DNA of 9,265 nt from JACDDK01 sp041747155 (GTDB lineage Bacteria; Actinomycetota; Rubrobacteria; Rubrobacterales; Rubrobacteraceae), in assembly GCA_041747155.1 (NCBI GenBank), contig JBGTFQ010000108.1, positions 1 to 9,265 on the forward strand, written 5' to 3'. The translations under genes and the position numbers were made by a program. This document shows, in pieces, positions 1 to 5,842 of the stretch (its first letter is position 1; each line of letters starts with the position of its first letter). Below the pieces are notes generated by a model, which was not told the DNA's origin, did no database searches, and was given only the letters and a program-made list of their open reading frames with translations.

Positions 1-90
1 ATCGACCCACCAGCCAACACGGCGTTTACGGAGGCTTTGGAGATCACCGCAGTGCAAGAGGCTGTGGCTCCGTTCGGGATCACGGGTTAA
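1..90 (+). CDS. C-terminal end of a ferritin-like protein (partial, 5' end outside window)
   Basis: The first frame is open from base 1 to a TAA at 88-90 and encodes 29 residues. They match the tail of the complete ferritin-like protein that follows. Both contain a PPAN.AF..AL segment, then an acidic helix and VAPF, so these are tandem paralogues. This copy ends in FGITG and lacks the MPDTGG tail of its neighbour. Only 18 bases separate its stop from the next start, which suggests one transcript. The upstream part with the metal-ligand helices is not in the window, so the family assignment rests only on similarity to the next gene. Confidence 0.75.
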   Translation: MDPPANTAFTEALEITAVQEAVAPFGITG

Positions 91-108
91 GGAAGGATAG
101 AGAAAATT

Positions 109-795
109 ATGGATCAACACATAAATGTGCCGGGCGCCGAGCAACTCGCTCGCCCGCGGAGCCGGAGGGACTTCCTGAAGACCCTAGCGGTCGCGGGAGC
201 CGGAACGGCTGTGGCTTCGGCCATGTTTACTTCGAACAAGGCGTTCGCCCAGAGTGGCGGCGGCGACGTGGACATCGCGAACTTCGCGCTCACGCTTGAG
301 TACCTCGAAGCTGAGTTCTACGCATTGGCGCTCGACGCTGGCGTACTTGAGGGTGCAGCCCTCAGCCAGGTAACCGCTACTGGCGACCACGAGAACCAGC
401 ACGTCGAGGCCATCATCGGCCTTCTGGAAGGCGCGGGCGCGACTCCGGTCGCCAAGCCCGAGTTCACCTTCCCGGCGGATGCTTTCTCCAGCCAGGATTC
501 GATCCTCGCGCTTGCCGCGACTTTCGAGCCAGTTGGCGTAGGCGCTTATCTCGGTGCCGGTCCCATGATCGCGGACCCCGCGATTCTGGCCGCCGCTGGC
601 AGCATCGCCGCTGTCGAAGGCCAGCACGTTGTGGCTTTCAACAACTTGACCGGCGTATACCCGCCAGCCAACGAGGCGTTCCCGGCGGCTCTGTCGCAGG
701 AGGAAGTCCTCGCTGCGGTCGCGCCGTTCATGGGCATGAGCGAGATGCCGGATACCGGTGGCAGCAGTGCCGCAGGCCATTTCGGTCGCGTCTAA
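109..795 (+). CDS. Tat-exported ferritin-like domain protein
   Basis: This 228-residue protein begins with a twin-arginine signal: S18-R-R-D-F-L-K24, a small hydrophobic stretch (about 25-40) and a likely cleavage after A45-F-A47. Export of a folded, possibly metal-loaded protein is therefore expected. The mature part resembles the ferritin-like (Ferritin_2 / DUF4439-type) helical bundle. Candidate ligand positions are E64, E67 and E69 in LEYLEAEFY, H94, E95 and H98 in DHENQHVE, E140, and E170 with H173 in VEGQHVV. Whether it binds iron, or acts in oxidative stress or desiccation, cannot be told from sequence. The C-terminus reads MPDTGG (213-218) followed by only ten residues. It resembles an LPXTG sorting motif but has no hydrophobic anchor. 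A sortase gene follows directly, and a paralogue lies 18 bases upstream. A purine-rich GGAAGG at 91-96 is the only RBS-like sequence before the ATG. Confidence 0.9.
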   Translation: MDQHINVPGAEQLARPRSRRDFLKTLAVAGAGTAVASAMFTSNKAFAQSGGGDVDIANFALTLEYLEAEFYALALDAGVLEGAALSQVTATGDHENQHVEAIIGLLEGAGATPVAKPEFTFPADAFSSQDSILALAATFEPVGVGAYLGAGPMIADPAILAAAGSIAAVEGQHVVAFNNLTGVYPPANEAFPAALSQEEVLAAVAPFMGMSEMPDTGGSSAAGHFGRV

Positions 796-817
796 AACCA
801 CCGAACTACAAGGAGCG

Positions 818-1645
818 GTGACCGGAATCATTCGTAACCGTTCTTCGAGGAGCAGGGTGCTTTGCACTCTGCTCCTCTTCTGCGTGCTCGTTTTCGGCGG
901 CTGCGCCCAGTCCTCTACGGGCGGTGGCGGAGATGCCGATAAACAGTCCGCAAACAAAACCGAAAAATCAGAGAAGTCGGCTAACGGGTCGGAGACAACT
1001 GAGTCTGCGTCCATAGAGAAAGATGACGGGGAGAAGAAGTCCAAGAGCGTTCAATCTCCCATCAAGGTGGAAGAGGGGAACCCGAACGACATACCGGATT
1101 TCAAGGGTTGGGACGACAAGGGCGAGGCCGGAGAGCCGGTCAAGTTGGAAACGGCTGGTTCCGCTGGAGCTATACCGGCTGTAAAACCGTTTAACTTCGG
1201 TCGGGATCCCGGCGGCCCGGAGGATAAGACGCTGTATTTGACCGTTCCGAAGATCGGCCTGAAAGACGTGCCGATCTACGACTCGACCTCCGAGGAAGCT
1301 CTTACGAAGTCCGCCATTCACATTCCGGCGACGGGTTTTCCGTGGCAGGACGGTGCGAATACTTACATAGCGGGGCATCGGCTCGGTTATCCTGATACGG
1401 GATCGTTCGAGATCTTCTTCGACCTCAACTTGCTCGAAGAGGGAGATGAGATCACGGTGACGGATGCCGCCGGAGACCAGTACGTCTACAGTGTGACCCT
1501 CCAGGAAGTGGTCGGTCTCGAAAACGTCGAAGTGATGAACCCCATCGAAGATAAGTCGGTAGTCACGCTCCAGACCTGCACGCTCCCAGACTACCAAGAA
1601 CGCATAATCGTGCAGGGAGATCTCGTAGACTCAACCGCTTCGTAG
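818..1645 (+). CDS. Class E-like sortase, predicted lipoprotein
   Basis: This is a cysteine transpeptidase of the sortase superfamily, which in this family cuts a sorting motif on exported proteins and joins them to the cell surface. With a GTG start at 818 it has 275 residues. The sortase barrel covers about 138-270, with the catalytic triad visible as H187 (YIAGHRLG), C254 (TLQTC) and R262 (QERIIV). The N-terminus has basic residues (6-13), a hydrophobic run (14-26) and a lipobox-like FGGC ending at C29. A Lys/Glu/Ser/Gly-rich spacer (30-80) follows, so lipid anchoring outside the membrane is likely in place of the usual transmembrane helix. The start is uncertain. AGGAG (811-815) sits only two bases before GTG 818. 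A GTG at 857 has GAGGAG (847-852) before it but would lose the basic n-region. ATG 758 would overlap the upstream gene. The neighbouring ferritin-like protein with MPDTGG is a candidate substrate. Confidence 0.85.
   Translation: MTGIIRNRSSRSRVLCTLLLFCVLVFGGCAQSSTGGGGDADKQSANKTEKSEKSANGSETTESASIEKDDGEKKSKSVQSPIKVEEGNPNDIPDFKGWDDKGEAGEPVKLETAGSAGAIPAVKPFNFGRDPGGPEDKTLYLTVPKIGLKDVPIYDSTSEEALTKSAIHIPATGFPWQDGANTYIAGHRLGYPDTGSFEIFFDLNLLEEGDEITVTDAAGDQYVYSVTLQEVVGLENVEVMNPIEDKSVVTLQTCTLPDYQERIIVQGDLVDSTAS
847..877 (+). promoter_or_regulatory. Strong hairpin over the sortase start region
   Basis: Bases 847-860 pair with 864-877 over 14 positions. Thirteen are Watson-Crick pairs and one is a G-U wobble (856/868), closed by a TTT loop. 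The 5' arm contains a Shine-Dalgarno-like GAGGAG and the GTG at 857. The 3' arm supplies the complementary CTCCTC. Only a weak pyrimidine stretch (TTCTG) follows, so this is a poor intrinsic terminator. It could attenuate transcription between the ferritin-like and sortase genes, or hide a ribosome-binding site. The 3' arm also encodes the leucine-rich signal peptide, so part of the complementarity may be incidental. Confidence 0.55.
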
Positions 1646-1669
1646 AACAAGTTCGCAGTTTCAACCAAG

Positions 1670-1678
1670 TGTTACCAT
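1670..1678 (+). promoter_or_regulatory. Possible extended -10 promoter element before the WalJ-like gene
   Basis: TGTTACCAT resembles an extended -10 (TG, one base, then a four-of-six match to TATAAT). It lies 24 bases after the sortase stop and about 50 bases before the next gene. No good -35 hexamer is visible at the usual distance, so this is a weak call from sequence only. Confidence 0.25.
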
Positions 1679-1730
1679 CGAAGCGTGAAACTTTTCTTAC
1701 TTTTAGCTGTCTCAAGAATCGAGCGTAAGT

Positions 1731-2558
1731 TTGCGGCTTAGCGTACTTTCGAGTGGAAGTTCGGGCAATGCGGTTTACGTCGAGTCGTCGTCGGGCGGTT
1801 TGCTCGTGGATGCGGGAGTCTCGTGCCGCCGCTTGAAGTTGCTGCTTGCCAGGATAGGGCGCGGGCTCGAAGACGTTGGCGCGGTTCTCGTCACGCACGG
1901 ACACGGCGACCATACCTCTGGAATACGGGGTATTCTTCGGGAAAGGTCGCTGCCGATCTTCGCGGCTCCAGGTGTCGCCGCGACTGTAAAAGCACCGGAT
2001 GTAAGATCCCGCGATTCGTTGGAGATCTGCGGTTTCTCGGCGACATACTTCGAGGTTCCGCACGATACTCCGACCTTCGGATTACGGCTTTCGGAGGGAG
2101 ATAAGAGCGCGGTCGTCGCCACGGATCTCGGTGAAGTAACCTCAGAAGCCCTCGCGATGATGCGCGGCGCGAACGCCCTGGTTTTGGAGGCGAATCACGA
2201 CCCTGACTGGTTGATGGGTGGTTCGTACAGCGCGGATCTCAAACGTCGCGTCTCGTCGGGGTACGGACACTTGTCCAATCATCAGGCTGCGGAGGCTGCG
2301 CTCGCTTTGGCCCCTGATGGACTTGAAGACCTCATACTCGCGCATCTGTCTCGGAAGAATAACTCTCCGGCACGGGCTACAGGTACTGTGACGCGGGTCC
2401 TGCGAGAGGGTGGGCATGGCGGCGTGCGGGTGCGAGCCGCGTTGGCCGGGCATCCAACACCGGTGATCGAGGTGGGAGAGCCGCTTGCCTCGGGCGAGTC
2501 CGTGTACCGGTACGATGTGTCAGATGACCGAGCCGCACGACTCTTTAACGTCGAGTGA
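1731..2558 (+). CDS. Metallo-beta-lactamase-fold hydrolase, YycJ/WalJ type
   Basis: This 275-residue protein has the metallo-beta-lactamase fold of the YycJ/WalJ family, cytoplasmic dinuclear-metal hydrolases linked in Firmicutes to DNA metabolism and often encoded near the WalRK two-component system. Visible metal motifs are H56-G-H-G-D-H61, H111 (VPHDT), D132 (ATDLGE), H156 (LEANHD), H180 (GYGHLSN) and H205 (LAHLSRKNN). The N-terminus SVLSSGSSGNA and the GHLSN and LSRKN signatures point to this branch and away from RNase Z or glyoxalase II. The start is a TTG; an in-frame TAG at 1704-1706 leaves no standard start upstream, and homologues begin at this point. No clear RBS precedes it. The stop overlaps the rlmH start as GTGA, so the two are probably translationally coupled. 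No WalRK genes are in the window. Confidence 0.88.
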   Translation: MRLSVLSSGSSGNAVYVESSSGGLLVDAGVSCRRLKLLLARIGRGLEDVGAVLVTHGHGDHTSGIRGILRERSLPIFAAPGVAATVKAPDVRSRDSLEICGFSATYFEVPHDTPTFGLRLSEGDKSAVVATDLGEVTSEALAMMRGANALVLEANHDPDWLMGGSYSADLKRRVSSGYGHLSNHQAAEAALALAPDGLEDLILAHLSRKNNSPARATGTVTRVLREGGHGGVRVRAALAGHPTPVIEVGEPLASGESVYRYDVSDDRAARLFNVE

Positions 2559-3028
2559 TCCGCCGCGCCACCTTAGTTGTAGTCGGTAAGCTGAAAGGCT
2601 GGCCGACCACCGCCTGCGACGACTACCTCAAGCGTCTAAGAAAGCATTTTCCTGTCGAAGTAATCGAAGTGCGGGAAGCTGACATGAATCGCCTTAGTGC
2701 GGTGGAAGTTCTAGATGCGGAGGCGAACCTTCTACTCAAACGCATCCCGGAAGGGGCGCACGTCGTGGCCCTGGATCGGGAACGTGGCAAGCGACTCTCG
2801 TCCGAAGATTTCGCGACGAAACTAACTGAATTTGGTACTTCCGGACGCAGCCATCTTGCTCTCGTCGTCGGGGGTCCGCTTGGGCTCGCCCCGGAGATAC
2901 TGCAGAAGGCCGACGAGATCTGGTCTTTCGGGGCTGTCACGCTGCCTCACGCGCTCGCTCGGGTGGTCTTGGTCGAGCAACTGTACCGGGCGGTCAAGAT
3001 AGAGCGGGGGGAGAAATATCACTGGTGA
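2555..3028 (+). CDS. rlmH: 23S rRNA (pseudouridine-1915 N3) methyltransferase RlmH
   Basis: RlmH is a SPOUT-class enzyme that uses S-adenosylmethionine to methylate pseudouridine 1915 in helix 69 of 23S rRNA on assembled ribosomes. The protein is 157 residues, the normal family length. It starts with the typical ATLVVVGKLKG strand. The trefoil-knot SAM site is seen as LVVGGPLG (103-110), and the C-terminal signature as TLPHALARVVLVEQLYRA (129-146) with YH at 155-156. The last residue is W157, where the E. coli and B. subtilis proteins have a basic residue after YH. GTG 2555 overlaps the upstream TGA, and no strong RBS is seen, consistent with translational re-initiation after the WalJ-like gene. 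Confidence 0.95.
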   Translation: MIRRATLVVVGKLKGWPTTACDDYLKRLRKHFPVEVIEVREADMNRLSAVEVLDAEANLLLKRIPEGAHVVALDRERGKRLSSEDFATKLTEFGTSGRSHLALVVGGPLGLAPEILQKADEIWSFGAVTLPHALARVVLVEQLYRAVKIERGEKYHW

Positions 3029-3051
3029 AAAAGACTGCCGGGGCCGACTGT

Positions 3052-3057
3052 TAGAAT
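3052..3057 (+). promoter_or_regulatory. Possible -10 element giving a leaderless DUF3006 transcript
   Basis: TAGAAT is a five-of-six match to TATAAT and ends seven bases before the ATG at 3065. Transcription starting at the usual distance would begin at or next to the start codon, and no Shine-Dalgarno sequence precedes that ATG. Leaderless mRNAs are common in actinobacteria. No convincing -35 is seen. The same TAGAATCA octamer occurs before the L31 gene. Confidence 0.4.
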
Positions 3058-3064
3058 CACCCTT

Positions 3065-3289
3065 ATGCGGGTGCAGATAGACAGATTCGAGGACGAGGCT
3101 TGGGCGGTATTGTTGCTCTTCCCGAACGGACGAAAGAGCTTCGACGTGCCACGGGAGATGCTACCGGAGCGTGCCGTGCCGGGTGATGTGTTCGAGGTGA
3201 GCTTTGAAGCGGTACCAGAGGAGAAAGAAAGATTGGCGAACGAAAATCAGCAATTGTTGGATGGGTTGCTAGAACGGGACGGAGAATAG
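3065..3289 (+). CDS. DUF3006 family small protein
   Basis: This acidic 74-residue protein matches the general pattern of the DUF3006 family. It has an opening VQIDRFEDEAWAVLL strand pair, then FDVPREMLPERAVPGDVFEVSF (about 26-47, a small beta-rich module) and a charged C-terminal helix rich in Glu, Lys and Leu. The family's biochemical function is unknown to me. There is no signal peptide or membrane segment, so a cytoplasmic location is likely. Its TAG stop shares one base with the GTG start of argS (TAGTG), so it probably serves as the first cistron of an argS transcript. Whether it has any role with ArgRS is not shown by the sequence. Confidence 0.8.
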   Translation: MRVQIDRFEDEAWAVLLLFPNGRKSFDVPREMLPERAVPGDVFEVSFEAVPEEKERLANENQQLLDGLLERDGE

Positions 3290-4926
3290 TGGGACTCGAA
3301 GAGCGCATCGCGCAGGTCGTGCGGGAGGCCGCGTTGAGCGCGTATGGCGTGGAATTAGGTGAAATCCGGGTGGAGCGCCCGAACGAGGCTTCGCATGGGG
3401 ATTTCGCTACTAACGTGGCCCTGGCTAATGCGAAGGTCTTTCGGAAGAATCCCAAAGAAGTTGCAAGTGTACTCGCGGAGTCTATTGACGTTTCGTTTCT
3501 GGATCGGGTCGAGGTTGCGGGTCCTGGGTTTTTGAATCTCTGGTTGTCGCCGGAGGCTCTCTGGGGAGAAATCGAGGAGTTAATCGGAGCAGGTTCGGAG
3601 TTTGGTAGGCAGGAGTCCGCTGGAGCGCCGGTCTTGCTGGAGTTCGTCAGCGTCAATCCGACGGGTCCGATGCATGTGGGGCATGGACGACACGCGGCTT
3701 ACGGGGATTCACTCGCGAGAATCATGGCCGCATCCGGGATAAAGGTTTCGCGGGAGTACTACTTCAACGATGGTGGAAACCAGATCCAGCTTCTCGGTCA
3801 ATCTGTAGCCGTCCCGTACGCGAAGCTTCATGGACAAGAATGGCCTGTTGAAGAAGGATCGGCTCTCTATGCCGGTGAGTACATCGGGGATATCGCCCGC
3901 GACCTCTCCGAGAAGCACGGCGACGAGTATTTGAAACTCGACCGCGAGGAAGCTCTTGCCGGTATCGTGGACTTCTCAACCGACTGGTGCATGGCTGACA
4001 TAAAGCGGACGCTGGGCAGGACCAGGGTGGTCTTCGACCTGTACTTTAATGAGAAGAGTTTGTACGATTCGGGGGCTATTGGAACCTTGATCCAAGACCT
4101 CAAAGACGGCGGCTACGCCTACGAGCACGAAGACGCTCTTTGGCTGGCATCGGAGAAACTTGGGGATGACAAGGATCGCGTGCTGGTAAAGCGGGATGGC
4201 ACGTACACGTATATGGCGCCGGATGTCGCTTATCACCGGGACAAGCACGAACGAGGTTTCGGCACGGCGGTAGATATTTTGGGTGCGGACCATGCTGGTT
4301 ACCCACCGCGAATTCGGGCCGGTCTCGTCGCTCTAGGCTTGCCGGGCGATTTTCTGGACGTCGAGTTGGTGCGGCTGGTGAAGCTGCTGCGAGGAGGGGA
4401 GCAGGTCAAGGTCAGCAAACGGGCCGGTAATATCGTGGCGCTGGACGAACTGCTGGACGAAGTCGGGGTGGATGCTGCCCGGTACTTCTACGTTCGATCG
4501 TCGCATCGCACCGAGATGAACTTCGACCTGGAACTCGCCATGGAGCAGTCCGCCGAGAATCCGGTCTTCTACGTGCAGTACGCCCACGCCCGCATAGCGA
4601 GCATCTTTGAGAAGGCCGGTGCGAGCATCAAAGAGCTCGGCGGCATCCCGGTGGCGGAATTTGCTCCCGAAGAGCGGGCTTTGGCGTTGGAGTTGTTGGA
4701 CTTTCCACGGGTTGTACGGAACGCGGCAGCCAAGCGCGAGGTTCATCCTATTCCGACTTATTTGGAGACTTTGGCGGCGAGGTTTCATCAATTTTATACC
4801 GTGCATCACGTGTTGGTGGACGATGAAGACGAGCGGGCTCGGCGGCTTGCGTTGAGTGTGGCGACCAAGCGGGTGTTGGCTTCGGGTTTGGATCTCCTGG
4901 GAGTCACGGCGCCTGAGAAGATGTAG
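3289..4926 (+). CDS. argS: Arginyl-tRNA synthetase
   Basis: This enzyme charges tRNA-Arg with arginine using ATP and is a class Ia synthetase of 545 residues, normal for the family. An N-terminal Add-1-like domain (about 1-100) includes the conserved NEASHGDFATNVA (32-44). The HIGH signature appears as HVGH (129-132) within NPTGPMHVGHGRHAAYGD. The KMSK-like loop reads KVSKR (374-378), within the variation known for ArgRS. The C-terminal DALR anticodon-binding domain begins near ENPVFYVQYAHARIASIF. The start is GTG 3289, which overlaps the DUF3006 stop, with GGAG at 3281-3284 as the RBS. The catalytic core shows no visible truncation. A possible promoter for the next gene follows the stop. Confidence 0.97.
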   Translation: MGLEERIAQVVREAALSAYGVELGEIRVERPNEASHGDFATNVALANAKVFRKNPKEVASVLAESIDVSFLDRVEVAGPGFLNLWLSPEALWGEIEELIGAGSEFGRQESAGAPVLLEFVSVNPTGPMHVGHGRHAAYGDSLARIMAASGIKVSREYYFNDGGNQIQLLGQSVAVPYAKLHGQEWPVEEGSALYAGEYIGDIARDLSEKHGDEYLKLDREEALAGIVDFSTDWCMADIKRTLGRTRVVFDLYFNEKSLYDSGAIGTLIQDLKDGGYAYEHEDALWLASEKLGDDKDRVLVKRDGTYTYMAPDVAYHRDKHERGFGTAVDILGADHAGYPPRIRAGLVALGLPGDFLDVELVRLVKLLRGGEQVKVSKRAGNIVALDELLDEVGVDAARYFYVRSSHRTEMNFDLELAMEQSAENPVFYVQYAHARIASIFEKAGASIKELGGIPVAEFAPEERALALELLDFPRVVRNAAAKREVHPIPTYLETLAARFHQFYTVHHVLVDDEDERARRLALSVATKRVLASGLDLLGVTAPEKM

Positions 4927-4954
4927 CCGCTGCTGAGGGCGATACAGGCTCTGT

Positions 4955-4960
4955 TATACT
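4955..4960 (+). promoter_or_regulatory. Probable -10 promoter element for the phosphoesterase/cDPG synthetase pair
   Basis: TATACT is a five-of-six match to TATAAT, 29 bases after the argS stop and 40 bases before the phosphoesterase ATG. A weak -35 candidate CTGAGG lies at 4933-4938 with a 16-base spacer. The intergenic position supports a separate transcription unit, but the call rests on one hexamer. Confidence 0.45.
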
Positions 4961-5000
4961 GAATTCACCGTTTGCGGGCCAAGCTACCGGTTGGGGGAGA

Positions 5001-5831
5001 ATGAGCACTACTTCGCGCAAGTTGACGATCTGCCAGATCTCGGACATCCACTGCGGTAGTCCTTATTTTGTGCCGGATTTGCTGGAGCGTTCGATACTGG
5101 AGATCAACGACGCGAATCCTACTGCCGTGGTGGTCTCAGGGGATCTTACAGATGCCGGATACCGGCAAGAATTCGAGACCTCCGCCGAGTACGTCCAGAA
5201 ATTTCAGTGCGAGAACGTCATGGTCATCCCCGGCAACCACGACTCCCGGAACGTCGGCTACATCCACTTCGAGCGGTTGTTCGGGCAACGCTACTCATGC
5301 ATAGACTTCGACGAAGCCGTGATGGTCGGCATAGATTCTTCGGAGCCGGATCTGAACGACGGTCGTGTCGGGCGCGAGCATTATGAATTCATCCACGACT
5401 CGTTCGCGAAGGCCGAAGACAAGTTGAAGATATTCGTCATTCACCACCACCTCATCCCGATTCCCGGCACGGGTCGGGAGCGGAGCACGATCTACGACGC
5501 GGGAGACGTTCTTGAGCTTCTGGACGACGTGGGCGTGGACCTAGTTCTCTCCGGCCATAAGCACGTGCCGTACTCGTGGAAGCTCGAAGACATGTTTATC
5601 GTCAACGCGGGGACGGCCTCGACGACCCGACTTCGAGGCAACACTCGACCTTGCTACAACATCATCGAGATCGAAGATGGACGGGTGCAAGTCTTCCGCA
5701 AATACCCATTCAAGGAGCGGGAACTCGCCGTTGACTTCGACGCCAACACCCACAAATACTCACGCTTCGAGGAGCGTATCGACAACCGCTTATCATCGAG
5801 CGACCCTGAAGTAGCCGTCGGCGGCGAATAG
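5001..5831 (+). CDS. Calcineurin-like metallophosphoesterase (CpdA/class III PDE-like)
   Basis: This 276-residue cytoplasmic protein belongs to the calcineurin-like dimetal phosphoesterases. The full metal-binding set is visible: D15-I-H17, G47-D48 (VVSGDLTDAG), G78-N-H-D81, H148-H150 (VIHHHL) and G185-H-K-H188. The order and spacing resemble CpdA and related class III cyclic-nucleotide phosphodiesterases, but the natural substrate cannot be read from these motifs. There is no signal peptide. A GGGGGAG run (4993-4999) sits very close to the ATG. The next gene, a cyclic 2,3-diphosphoglycerate synthetase, starts 11 bases after this stop. The pair is therefore probably co-transcribed, and this enzyme might act on the cyclic product or on a related phosphometabolite. 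That link is inference only. Confidence 0.9.
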   Translation: MSTTSRKLTICQISDIHCGSPYFVPDLLERSILEINDANPTAVVVSGDLTDAGYRQEFETSAEYVQKFQCENVMVIPGNHDSRNVGYIHFERLFGQRYSCIDFDEAVMVGIDSSEPDLNDGRVGREHYEFIHDSFAKAEDKLKIFVIHHHLIPIPGTGRERSTIYDAGDVLELLDDVGVDLVLSGHKHVPYSWKLEDMFIVNAGTASTTRLRGNTRPCYNIIEIEDGRVQVFRKYPFKERELAVDFDANTHKYSRFEERIDNRLSSSDPEVAVGGE

Positions 5832-5842
5832 GAACCTCGCCG

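Noticed and set aside
758..817. Sortase start at ATG 758
   Set aside because: It would add 20 residues before the signal peptide and overlap the ferritin-like gene by 38 bases. GTG 818 has a nearby AGGAG and leaves a normal basic n-region.
184..1044. 286-residue open frame on the - strand
   Set aside because: It lies opposite the well-supported ferritin-like and sortase genes, is Arg/Ser/Asp-rich without any recognisable motif, and is an expected shadow of high-GC coding DNA.
1646..1730. Possible terminator between the sortase and the WalJ-like gene
   Set aside because: The region is T-rich in places (1691-1705) but I found no stable stem before a T-tract.
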